DNA of 8,836 nucleotides from Quisquiliibacterium sp. (GTDB lineage Bacteria; Pseudomonadota; Gammaproteobacteria; Burkholderiales; Burkholderiaceae_E): contig JALRBB010000380.1 in the NCBI GenBank assembly GCA_023257915.1, forward strand, positions 1-8,836, written 5' to 3'. Of the stretch, positions 1-6,239 are shown piece after piece. Numbering within the stretch: the stretch's first letter is position 1; the number at the start of each line of letters is the position of its first letter. A model generated the notes under the pieces. That model was not told the DNA's origin and did no database searches. It saw only the letters and a list, made by a program, of their open reading frames with translations. The position numbers and the translations under genes are program-made.

Positions 1-265
1 GAAGATTGATGTATGAGATGCTCAGGTCCGCGCGCGCAATCTCTTCATGGATTACGCCCGCAGCGAGTGAACCCAGCCCGAGGCCACCGAAGCGCTCGGG
101 CAGCTCGGGTGCGATGAACCCCAGTGCGCCCATTTCGCGCATCAAGTCGCGCTCAAGCTCGCGAGTCTGATCCCGTAACTGGAAACCCGGTGCGACGCGC
201 TCGGCGGCGAAGCGGGCCGCCTGTTCGGCCAGTGCGCGTAAATCTTCGTCCAGGTACGGGTTCAT
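1..265 (-). CDS. Acyl-CoA dehydrogenase, N-terminal part (3' end outside window)
   Basis: The 88 visible residues form the N-terminal alpha-helical domain of an acyl-CoA dehydrogenase, an FAD enzyme that oxidises acyl-CoA to the 2,3-enoyl-CoA and passes electrons to ETF. The start MNPYLDEDLRALAEQAARF is followed by the family hallmark MGALGFIAPELPERFGG (about residues 46-62) and then VIHEEIARADLSISYINL. The ATG at 265 is preceded by GGAG at 274-277 with 8 bases between. The FAD and catalytic domains lie beyond the left edge. The N-terminal wording is reminiscent of the cyclohexanecarboxyl-CoA dehydrogenase (AliB) group, from memory only, and the divergent MarR gene fits that idea. Substrate is therefore an inference; the family is secure. 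Confidence 0.9.
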   Translation of the reverse strand, partial: MNPYLDEDLRALAEQAARFAAERVAPGFQLRDQTRELERDLMREMGALGFIAPELPERFGGLGLGSLAAGVIHEEIARADLSISYINL

Positions 266-322
266 CCAAAACGCTCCGGTTCAATGCTCGCCAAGAAGTG
301 CAGGGCGTTGCTTTTGACATGA

Positions 323-348
323 TTTATGTGACAACATACTGACATAAA
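323..348. promoter_or_regulatory. Inverted repeat, candidate MarR operator
   Basis: TTTATGT (323-329) and ACATAAA (342-348) are exact reverse complements with 12 bases between them; 9 of the 13 symmetric base pairs match across the whole element. It lies between the divergent genes and overlaps the candidate plus-strand promoter. MarR proteins bind as dimers to imperfect palindromes in just this setting, so autorepression plus control of the acyl-CoA dehydrogenase gene is likely. This is inference from position and symmetry. Confidence 0.45.
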
Positions 349-355
349 AATTGAT

Positions 356-365
356 ATTTGCAAAT
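356..365. repeat. Perfect 10-bp palindrome ATTTGCAAAT
   Basis: A short perfect palindrome in the AT-rich part of the divergent spacer, just downstream (plus sense) of the larger inverted repeat. It could be a second regulator half-site or chance in AT-rich DNA. Confidence 0.25.
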
Positions 366-447
366 CATCGTGCAACACAATGCGCTGGACACCTTTCGCC
401 GAGAGTTGTCCTCAGTTCGACAATTTTTTGAGCTTATTAGCCAATAT

Positions 448-453
448 GGAGGG
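448..453 (+). promoter_or_regulatory. Ribosome binding site of the MarR gene
   Basis: GGAGGG lies 7 bases upstream of the ATG at 461. It overlaps the other in-frame ATG at 446, so it decides for the start at 461 rather than 446 or the upstream in-frame ATG at 380. Confidence 0.75.
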
Positions 454-460
454 TCGGAGT

Positions 461-1090
461 ATGGATGACCAGCGCCAGTCCCGTATCGACATGGCCAACC
501 GGATCTTTTTTCGCTTGTATCAAAGCGCAAATATGTTGCATAAAACCGGCAGTCGTGCGGTTCAGGATGAGGGGCTGACCACGCAACAGTGGGCGGTGCT
601 CGGCGCGCTGTCGCGACCGGCCGCCGGAGGCGGGGTCGGGGTTGGCGAACTCGCGCGCTACCTGATGGTCAGCCGTCAGAATCTGGCCGGTGTGATCAGC
701 CGGATGGAACGCGACGCCCTGGTGCAGGTCGATACCGACTTGCGCGATCGTCGTTCACGCCGGGTCACGATGACTGACCATGGCAGGCGGGTCTGGCAGC
801 AGGAGGCGCAACCCAAGATCCGTGATTACTACGAGCAGGCGCTTGAGGGCTTTTCAAGCGCAGACATGACGCATCTGCTGCACTACCTGCTCAAGCTCCT
901 CGGCAATATGACGCGCATCGACGAGCATCATGGAGCCGACGGTCCTGAATTCGACGACGATCAAGGCGGAGCGCAAAAGAGCGCAGCGAACCCGACCAAG
1001 CTCGGCGCTCAGTCCGAAAAACCGACAAAGCGGGCAAAATCCGGTACACCCTCGCGCAAGGATCGCACCTCATTGGCGGCAAAGCGCTGA
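461..1090 (+). CDS. MarR-family transcriptional regulator with basic C-terminal tail
   Basis: A 209-residue winged-helix repressor. Residues 11-37 form the N-terminal dimerisation helix, 42-108 the winged helix. The recognition helix is SRQNLAGVISRMER (71-84) and the wing is TDLRDRRSRRVTMT (92-105), with the D-x-R-D-R-R-S pattern typical of MarR. Residues 110-153 are the C-terminal dimer helices. The protein does not end there: about 55 further residues (155-209) are hydrophilic, first acidic (EFDDDQ), then rich in Lys, Arg, Ser and Thr, and probably disordered. The last 27 residues are encoded opposite the end of the nitroreductase gene. The gene is divergent from an acyl-CoA dehydrogenase, as in regulators of CoA-linked aromatic or alicyclic acid degradation such as BadR, so a similar role is plausible. 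The ligand, possibly an acyl-CoA, is unknown. The start at 461 is chosen for its strong ribosome binding site. Confidence 0.9.
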   Translation: MDDQRQSRIDMANRIFFRLYQSANMLHKTGSRAVQDEGLTTQQWAVLGALSRPAAGGGVGVGELARYLMVSRQNLAGVISRMERDALVQVDTDLRDRRSRRVTMTDHGRRVWQQEAQPKIRDYYEQALEGFSSADMTHLLHYLLKLLGNMTRIDEHHGADGPEFDDDQGGAQKSAANPTKLGAQSEKPTKRAKSGTPSRKDRTSLAAKR

Positions 1091-1686
1091 TCCGGATACC
1101 CCATTGCGATGCAGGTGAGAATGACCTCGTCATCCGGGATTCTGGCCACTTCGCGAACGATGTTCGATCGCATGATTCCCTGCCCGTTGATCACGGTGCC
1201 CAGGCCGCGATCCCAGGCCGCCAGGCAGATGCCGTAGCACAGTGCGCCAAGATCAAAGTGAACGATCGCGCCTGGATCCAGGTCACGATCGTAGGTGAGC
1301 ACCAGCGAGACTGGTGCATCGAATTGGCGAAATCCGCGCATCACCCAATCCTGGCGTCGTTCCTTGTCCTCGCGGGCAATTCCCATCGCGCTGAACAACT
1401 GCTTGGCAATCTGGACCTGCCGATGTCTGTGCACCCCCTCGTATTCGCCATGGGTGACGATCTCGCGAGCGACCGGCTTGCCGGCGGCCATCTCTTCGGT
1501 GTTGCGGCGCCGGACTTCTTCGAGGGGCTCTCCGGTCAGCACATGGACATGCCAGGGCTGGGTGTTCATTGATGACGGGGCACGGCTGGCGACCGACAAG
1601 ATGTCTGCGATCAGGTCGCGCGGGACCGGATCCTTCAAATAGCCGCGCACGCTGCGGCGCGCCTGTACCAGGGTGTCAAATTCCAT
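1009..1686 (-). CDS. Nitroreductase-family FMN oxidoreductase
   Basis: A 225-residue member of the FMN-dependent nitroreductase fold, usually a homodimer using NAD(P)H to reduce nitro groups, quinones or related substrates in the cytoplasm. The N-terminal FMN-contact motif RRSVRGY (10-16) and the APSSMNTQPW segment (36-45) are clear, as are the C-terminal family features DDEVILTCIAMGYPD, NEVRSLRE and the FVGF end. Length is normal. A TTG lies directly before the ATG, but AAGGAGG (1691-1697) is only one base from the TTG and four from the ATG, so I choose the ATG at 1686. It follows the amidase gene by 45 bases on the same strand and is probably cotranscribed. Its 3' end overlaps the convergent MarR gene by 82 bases. 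The natural substrate cannot be told from sequence. Confidence 0.92.
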   Translation of the reverse strand: MEFDTLVQARRSVRGYLKDPVPRDLIADILSVASRAPSSMNTQPWHVHVLTGEPLEEVRRRNTEEMAAGKPVAREIVTHGEYEGVHRHRQVQIAKQLFSAMGIAREDKERRQDWVMRGFRQFDAPVSLVLTYDRDLDPGAIVHFDLGALCYGICLAAWDRGLGTVINGQGIMRSNIVREVARIPDDEVILTCIAMGYPDQRFAANEVRSLREGVPDFARFVGFSD

Positions 1687-1690
1687 CAAA

Positions 1691-1697
1691 CCTCCTT
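1691..1697 (-). promoter_or_regulatory. Strong Shine-Dalgarno of the nitroreductase gene
   Basis: AAGGAGG on the minus strand, 4 bases before the ATG at 1686. It sits inside the 45-base gap after the amidase stop, which fits separate but efficient initiation within one operon. Confidence 0.7.
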
Positions 1698-1731
1698 GCA
1701 GATCCGCACTCGGCTGGGCGGTCTGGCTGAT

Positions 1732-3204
1732 TTAGACCGTGACATGGACAGCGGGCACTCGGCCGTCGTTCCAGCGTCCATCGAGGGCGCGTTCGATCTG
1801 GGCGGCCAGTTGCAGCAGCAGCCCGTCATTGCCCTGACGCGCTTGTGCCTGGATCCCGAAGGGCAGACCGTTCTGCTGCCTGGCCATCGGCATCGAGATC
1901 CCCGGGATGCCACATAAATTGGACAAAGGCGTGTAGGCGAAAAATCTCCAAAGGTTCTCGAACCAGTCGTGGACCGACGGATTGTCGCTAGTCGTCAGGT
2001 ATTCAACGGTTCCCAGCGGCGGCGTCGGTAACGCGGTGATTGGCGTCAGGATCACGTCCCAGTGCTCAAAGAAGCTGCCAAAGCCGCGCGAGGTCTCGTT
2101 GAACACTGCGAGCATTCGATGGCGATCGCGGTATGTGATGTCCTTGCCAGCGCGCCAGATGCGCACGTTCATCGGTTCGAATAGCGCCTCGGGGGGCTCT
2201 GCCAGGCCATTGGCTTCGAGCATGTCGGCGATGACTTGCGCGAAGTTGCTGATGTAGCAGGTGGTTTGGGCGGCGAATGCTGCACGATAGTCGACATCGG
2301 GCTGGATCCATTCGAGCTGGTGTCCGAGCCCCTCGAGCATGCGAGCTGCTCGCTCCAGTTCGGCGACGATTTGCGACGTGGCACGGTAATCGCCCCATTG
2401 GTGCGAAACCGCGATACGCAAAGGCCGCGGATCGCTTTGGATCAGTTCGGTGTATGGGCACTGCGGGTTCCAGTACTGCATGAACTCACCGGGCGCGCCG
2501 CCGCGGCAGGCATCGACGAATGCAGCGGTGTCACGCACCGTGCGGCTTTGGCAGCCTTGCGTCGAGACCATTCCGACCGCATCCGATAATTCGGGCGCGA
2601 TCGAGAACACGCCACGAGAGGGCTTCAGGCCGATGTTGCCATTGAAGCCGGCCGGGATCCGGATCGATCCGCCGCCATCGGTGGAATGGGCAATTGGAAT
2701 CACGCCGGCAGCGACCGTCGCCGCCGCCCCTGCCGATGAACCACAGGTTGGATAGGCCAGGTTCCAGGGATTGCGGGTGACGTACATCGTCGGATTCTCG
2801 GCAGAGCTGCAAACGCCGAACTCCGGCGTTGTCGATCGTCCGATCAGGTTTAGCCCAGCCAAGCGCATTCGCCTGGTCAGGTAGGAATCCGCGCCGGGGC
2901 GATGACCGCGCAGAAAGTGCGAACCTTTTTCCTGCAGGCGCCCCTGCATCGTCGGGCCCAGGTCTTTCATCAGGAAAGGAACGCCGCGGAACGGACCGTC
3001 CGGGTTCATGCCATCGCGCAGTGGATCGGCGATCACGTCGTCAAATACCTCGACGACTGCGCAAAGCTCCGGGTTGGTCTTCTCGATGGCTGCCGCCGCC
3101 TGTTGGGCCAGTTCCGTGGCACTCAGCTCTCCGAGCCTTACCCGTGCGGCCAGCGCGGTCGCGTCATGCGCGGCCCACTCCTCCCAACTCATCGCAAGAG
3201 TCAT
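1732..3204 (-). CDS. Amidase-signature family hydrolase
   Basis: A 490-residue serine hydrolase of the amidase-signature family, which cleaves C-N amide bonds with a Ser-cisSer-Lys triad. The triad is complete: Lys80 (in GVPFLMKDLG), Ser156 (in CGSSAGAA) and Ser180 (in STDGGGSIRIPA), with the family spacing of 24 residues between the two serines. The glycine-rich loop reads C-G-S-S-A-G instead of the usual G-G-S-S-G-G. Full length from GELSATEL near the N-terminus to the LPFGIQ region near the C-terminus. The general pattern is similar to 6-aminohexanoate cyclic-dimer hydrolase (NylA) types, but the substrate is not determined; there are no GatB/GatC neighbours and the sequence is not a clear GatA. 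The ATG at 3204 has AAGGA (3210-3214) five bases upstream; the open frame continues upstream to 3654, but that part is the antisense of the receiver gene. Likely first gene of an operon with the nitroreductase. Confidence 0.92.
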   Translation of the reverse strand: MTLAMSWEEWAAHDATALAARVRLGELSATELAQQAAAAIEKTNPELCAVVEVFDDVIADPLRDGMNPDGPFRGVPFLMKDLGPTMQGRLQEKGSHFLRGHRPGADSYLTRRMRLAGLNLIGRSTTPEFGVCSSAENPTMYVTRNPWNLAYPTCGSSAGAAATVAAGVIPIAHSTDGGGSIRIPAGFNGNIGLKPSRGVFSIAPELSDAVGMVSTQGCQSRTVRDTAAFVDACRGGAPGEFMQYWNPQCPYTELIQSDPRPLRIAVSHQWGDYRATSQIVAELERAARMLEGLGHQLEWIQPDVDYRAAFAAQTTCYISNFAQVIADMLEANGLAEPPEALFEPMNVRIWRAGKDITYRDRHRMLAVFNETSRGFGSFFEHWDVILTPITALPTPPLGTVEYLTTSDNPSVHDWFENLWRFFAYTPLSNLCGIPGISMPMARQQNGLPFGIQAQARQGNDGLLLQLAAQIERALDGRWNDGRVPAVHVTV

Positions 3205-3232
3205 GCGTTTCCTTGTTCCGGTACAGCACATC

Positions 3233-3249
3233 GCCGGCGCAAGGCCGGC
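3233..3249. repeat. GC-rich hairpin in amidase leader
   Basis: GCCGGC at 3233-3238 and again at 3244-3249 with a 5-base loop; the arms can pair on either strand. It lies 28 bases upstream of the amidase start, in the 72-base spacer between the divergent amidase and receiver genes. No T-run follows, so it is not a standard terminator. It could affect the leader RNA or be a chance repeat in GC-rich DNA. Confidence 0.3.
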
Positions 3250-3276
3250 CACGGTTCGAAGCTTAAAGCCTGTGCG

Positions 3277-3702
3277 ATGGTGTTTGGCGGCCGGCTGCGA
3301 TCTGTTATTGCGCACGTCGATGGTGCCGGCGTGGAAACGTTCCATAAAGTTCGCATCAGGCGACTGGCCCGTGCGGCCAATCGCCTGTCCGACCTCGACT
3401 ACGTCGTGTTTTCGGCCGCGGACGCAATCCAGGCGGCCGATTGCATCGCCACCAACGCTCCGATCGATCTGATTTTGTCGGATGTCGCCTTGCCGGGCGG
3501 AGTCAATGGACCGGAGTTCGTTGAAGGCCTGCGTTCGCGCTATCCGGAAGTTCCCGTGGTGTTTATGACCGGATATGCACCCGATGCCAGCCTGTTGCTT
3601 GTCGACGGCGGCCCGGGTTTTCAGCTGCTTCGCAAACCATTCAGTCGCGCGCAACTGGCCGCCGCACTGCAGCAGGCGCGCGCCTTTGCCAGTCGCGTCT
3701 GA
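3277..3702 (+). CDS. Orphan response-regulator receiver-domain protein, degenerate acidic pocket
   Basis: A 141-residue protein made of one CheY-like receiver domain with no output domain. Visible landmarks: IDLILSDVALPGG with the likely phospho-acceptor Asp69, PVVFMTGYA with the conserved Thr98, and LLRKPF with the conserved Lys120-Pro121. The D-V-x-L-P-G-G-x-N-G style is common in receiver domains fused to hybrid histidine kinases and their single-domain partners. The first strand is abnormal: the acidic pair that binds magnesium should stand about 44 residues before Asp69, but residues 20-29 read ETFHKVRIRR with no Asp-Asp. Asp15 is too far upstream. I looked in the other two plus-strand frames and saw no displaced Asp-Asp. 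Start at the ATG 3277, the only ATG in this frame between the amidase start and the domain; no good ribosome site is visible. It may be a non-phosphorylated pseudo-receiver or a decaying gene. Confidence 0.7.
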   Translation: MVFGGRLRSVIAHVDGAGVETFHKVRIRRLARAANRLSDLDYVVFSAADAIQAADCIATNAPIDLILSDVALPGGVNGPEFVEGLRSRYPEVPVVFMTGYAPDASLLLVDGGPGFQLLRKPFSRAQLAAALQQARAFASRV

Positions 3703-4839
3703 CTACCAGCCGTAGAACCTTGGCCAGGCGTGGACGCTGCCATCGGACTCGATGGCCTGATACTGCGGATGCTGGGCTGCAGTCGCACAGGCGTGGTTTG
3801 GCAGCAGCCGCAGCCGGCTTCCAACCGGAAACCGCTGCTCAATATCAGGGTCAACGCCGCAGGCGAGCGAGACGATGCCATGCTCCTGGTTCGCGCCCGA
3901 CATCAGGTAACCGTCAATCGGTTTGCCGAACTCGTCGCAGACCAGCCCATAGCCGAAATCGCGCTGCTGTCGGGCGCTGCCGCGGTCGCGGCTCATCGCC
4001 ATCCAACCAGCATCAACGATCGCCCAGCCCTTGGTCTTTTGGTGGCCGATCACGGTCGTGAGCACGCTGAGCGCGAGTTCATCCGGGCGGCAGACCCCGA
4101 CGTTGTGCATCACCAGATCGAAGAATACGTAGACCCCAGCACGTACCTCGGTGACTCCGGCGAGGGATTCGGCCGCGAGCGCAGTTGGGGTCGAACCGAT
4201 GCTGACTACCGGGCAGGAATATCCGGCCGCGCGCAGTCGCTCAGCGGCGGCGACCGTTCCGGAGCGTTCCTGCTCGGCGACGGCCAGTAGTGCCTGAGGG
4301 GTCGCACAGTCATAGCTGGAGCCGGCGTGAGCGATGACGCCTCCGATGCTCATGGCGCCTTCGTGCAAAACACTGGCAACCCCGATCAGCGCATCATCAT
4401 CATCCGGTGTGATGCCGGAACGGTGTCCGTCGACGTCGATTTCGATCCAGACTTCGAAGGCGTGTGCCTTGGCCTGGCCGTACGCGACGATCTCGCGGGC
4501 GGCGGCCTCGCTGTCGGTGATGATCTTCAGGTCGCAGCCGCGACGGCGCAATTGCAGAACTGCGTCCAGCTTGGCGGGCGAGATGCAAACCGCGTACAGG
4601 ATGTCCTGGATTCCTGCCTCGAAGAACTCTTCGGCTTCCTTGAGCGTCGATACCGTGATGCCGCGGGCCCCGGCTTCGAGTTGAGCCTGAACGACCGGCA
4701 AAGACTTGGAAGTCTTCACGTGGGGTCGAAAGCTCGCACCCAGGGAATCGATCCGCTGTTGCATGCGCGCGATGTTATGGCGCATCTTGTCGATATCGAT
4801 CAGTGCGCAAGGGGTGTTCAGGTGCTGGAGTGTCGTCAT
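3703..4839 (-). CDS. PLP-dependent D-serine dehydratase / D-threonine aldolase-type enzyme (DSD1-like)
   Basis: A 378-residue fold-type III PLP enzyme with an alanine-racemase-like barrel followed by a beta domain. The PLP lysine is Lys42 in RPHVKTSK. GARGITVSTLKEAEEFFEAG (about 56-75) is the next family block. Near the C-terminus PNHACATAAQH holds His349 and Cys351, the His-x-Cys zinc site known from eukaryotic-type D-serine dehydratase; D-threonine aldolases more often have His-x-Asp at this place. The reaction is thus probably metal-dependent removal of ammonia from D-serine or aldol cleavage of a D-3-hydroxy amino acid, in the cytoplasm. Start at the ATG 4839 because the family N-terminus LNTPCALIDIDKM begins right after it; the frame is open further upstream to 5787 but is only antisense to DUF3422. 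No strong ribosome site. The stop codon directly abuts the receiver gene's stop. Confidence 0.88.
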   Translation of the reverse strand: MTTLQHLNTPCALIDIDKMRHNIARMQQRIDSLGASFRPHVKTSKSLPVVQAQLEAGARGITVSTLKEAEEFFEAGIQDILYAVCISPAKLDAVLQLRRRGCDLKIITDSEAAAREIVAYGQAKAHAFEVWIEIDVDGHRSGITPDDDDALIGVASVLHEGAMSIGGVIAHAGSSYDCATPQALLAVAEQERSGTVAAAERLRAAGYSCPVVSIGSTPTALAAESLAGVTEVRAGVYVFFDLVMHNVGVCRPDELALSVLTTVIGHQKTKGWAIVDAGWMAMSRDRGSARQQRDFGYGLVCDEFGKPIDGYLMSGANQEHGIVSLACGVDPDIEQRFPVGSRLRLLPNHACATAAQHPQYQAIESDGSVHAWPRFYGW

Positions 4840-4940
4840 GGCTTGAATGGATGCTCTGCGTGGCGCAGTTGGGCTTTGGCGCTTCGCAATGTCGAAGATG
4901 CCCGAAGGCACGGCTGCGCCTGTCGCGGCATCATAGCGGG
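4840..4940. promoter_or_regulatory. Divergent spacer between DSD1-like gene and DUF3422 gene
   Basis: A 101-base gene-free spacer that must hold the promoters for both genes. I see no clear -35/-10 pair or operator palindrome in it; it is as GC-rich as the coding DNA. Confidence 0.4.
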
Positions 4941-6239
4941 ATGAACGACGATCAGGCCATTTCGATGAAAGATCATCCGCAACGTCTGGTGCTGCACAAC
5001 GAGGTGCATGCCCGGCCTCCGGAACCGATGGTGGCGCCACTGGCGATTTCGCATCTGGTGATGGCGGTCGATATCGAGGGCGCCAGGCAAAGCCGTGAGC
5101 ACTTGTCTGAACTCCTTCGCGATCATCATCAGCCGCAGCCAGCCGAGCAGTCGAATCATCTGCGAATCGACTTGGGTGCCTACCGGTTGCGATGGGAATT
5201 GCACACCGAGTTTGTTTCCTGGACTTTCGTGCGGGACGGCGCCGACCCAATGTGGAATGCCCCGCAACCGGAGGCTGCGATCGACGTCGTACCCCGGCAG
5301 TGGCTGCAGTCCCTTCCCGGGCAGTGCCTGACGCGGATCCATCTGTGGCTGGTACCGGGGCGTGCGAACGAGGCTGGCGGGCCGCAGCCTGGGCTGCTGC
5401 GCGAGGATACGCTGGTGGCCTCGGAGATCGCCCAGGGACAGGGCGATGTACGAACCGATTTTCAGCTGCATGCGGACGGTTACGGGCGCATCGTCGTCTC
5501 GGCAGGTTCGCTGAGCGCACGTCGCGCCGGACGGATCGTGCAACGATTGCTCGAGATCGAAACCTACCGGATGGCGGCGATGCTCGGATTGCCGGTTGCA
5601 AGGCAGGCCTTCGGCAGGCTGGGCGCAGCTGAGCGCGAGCTTGCGGAACTCGCACAGGCGGTTCGTAGCGCGACTGCGGACGACGAGGCCCAACTGCTCG
5701 ACCGTCTGACCCGACTGGCCGGCGAAGTGGAGAGCCAGTACGCGGCGACCCATTCCCGGTTCTCGGCCAGCCATGCCTATTTCGCACTGGTTGACCGGCG
5801 GATCGAGGAAATCCGGGAGTCCAGAATCGACGGCTTGCAGACGATTGGTGAGTTCATGCAGCGGCGTCTTTCCCCGGCGCGCAGCACCTGCGAGTGGGCC
5901 GCGCGTCGGCAGGAAGCCTTGTCGATGCGAATTTCACGGATCAGTAGCCTGCTGCGTACCCGGGTCGACATTGAACAACAGCAGAGCAGTCAGGCGCTGC
6001 TCGAAACGATGAACCGTCGCCAGGGCTTGCAGCTGAAGTTGCAATCGACCGTTGAAGGTCTGTCGGTCGCTGCGATCAGCTACTACATCATCGGGCTGGT
6101 GCACTACCTTGCCGAAGGTCTGGAGTCGCGTGGTTGGCTGCATGAGCCACGCCTTGCGACCGCGGCGGGCGTGCCGCTAGTCGTCGGGCTGGTGTGGTGG
6201 TTTATCCGCCGCGTTCATCATCGGATGCGGGTTTCCTGA
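4941..6239 (+). CDS. DUF3422 family protein, C-terminally membrane-anchored
   Basis: A 432-residue protein of the DUF3422 family, widespread in proteobacteria and of unknown function. The hallmark HNEVHARPPEP lies at 19-29, with RWELHTEFVSWTF (84-96) and EIETYRMAAMLGLP (205-218), all typical. Residues about 225-370 are charged and helical with coiled-coil character. Two hydrophobic helices near the end (about 374-394 and 406-424) make a membrane hairpin; no signal peptide is seen, so the large N-terminal part is probably cytoplasmic. Length is normal for the family. The ATG at 4941 is preceded only by a weak GCGGG; ATG 4965 (residue 9) is the alternative start. The last 22 bases overlap the end of the convergent ATPase gene. 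No function is assigned. Confidence 0.9.
   Translation: MNDDQAISMKDHPQRLVLHNEVHARPPEPMVAPLAISHLVMAVDIEGARQSREHLSELLRDHHQPQPAEQSNHLRIDLGAYRLRWELHTEFVSWTFVRDGADPMWNAPQPEAAIDVVPRQWLQSLPGQCLTRIHLWLVPGRANEAGGPQPGLLREDTLVASEIAQGQGDVRTDFQLHADGYGRIVVSAGSLSARRAGRIVQRLLEIETYRMAAMLGLPVARQAFGRLGAAERELAELAQAVRSATADDEAQLLDRLTRLAGEVESQYAATHSRFSASHAYFALVDRRIEEIRESRIDGLQTIGEFMQRRLSPARSTCEWAARRQEALSMRISRISSLLRTRVDIEQQQSSQALLETMNRRQGLQLKLQSTVEGLSVAAISYYIIGLVHYLAEGLESRGWLHEPRLATAAGVPLVVGLVWWFIRRVHHRMRVS

Larger units (their letters stand above)
266..460. promoter_or_regulatory. Divergent promoter/operator region between acyl-CoA dehydrogenase and MarR gene
   Basis: This 195-base gene-free spacer is clearly more AT-rich than its surroundings, notably 312-368. 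It must carry the start signals for both divergent genes. On the plus strand a perfect TTGACA (314-319) could be a -35 box; the best -10 partner I see is CATACT (335-340) at a short 15-base spacing, so the promoter call is tentative. TGACA is repeated at 315, 329 and 340. I could not assign a convincing minus-strand promoter. Confidence 0.5.

Noticed and set aside
380..460. Longer MarR start at 380 or 446
   Set aside because: The added residues have no MarR similarity and the GGAGGG ribosome site at 448-453 points to the ATG at 461.
2902..3276. Upstream extension of the receiver frame over the amidase 5' part
   Set aside because: Its residues show no domain similarity and are antisense to conserved amidase sequence; a start at 3277 explains the receiver domain.
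3205..3654. N-terminal extension of the amidase frame (minus strand, about 150 extra residues)
   Set aside because: It is antisense to the receiver domain, has no amidase-family similarity, and the family N-terminus starts at the ATG 3204 with a ribosome site.
4836..5774. 312-residue open frame on the minus strand opposite DUF3422
   Set aside because: No recognisable motifs and overlaps a well-supported gene along its whole length; high GC makes long antisense frames common.
4840..5787. Long minus-strand extension upstream of the DSD1-like gene (about 316 residues, Arg/Pro-rich)
   Set aside because: Antisense shadow of DUF3422; composition is typical of a GC-rich noncoding frame, and the enzyme's conserved N-terminus begins at 4839.
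6218..6239. Bidirectional terminator at the DUF3422/ATPase junction
   Set aside because: No stem-loop followed by a T-run is visible in or next to the 22-base overlap.
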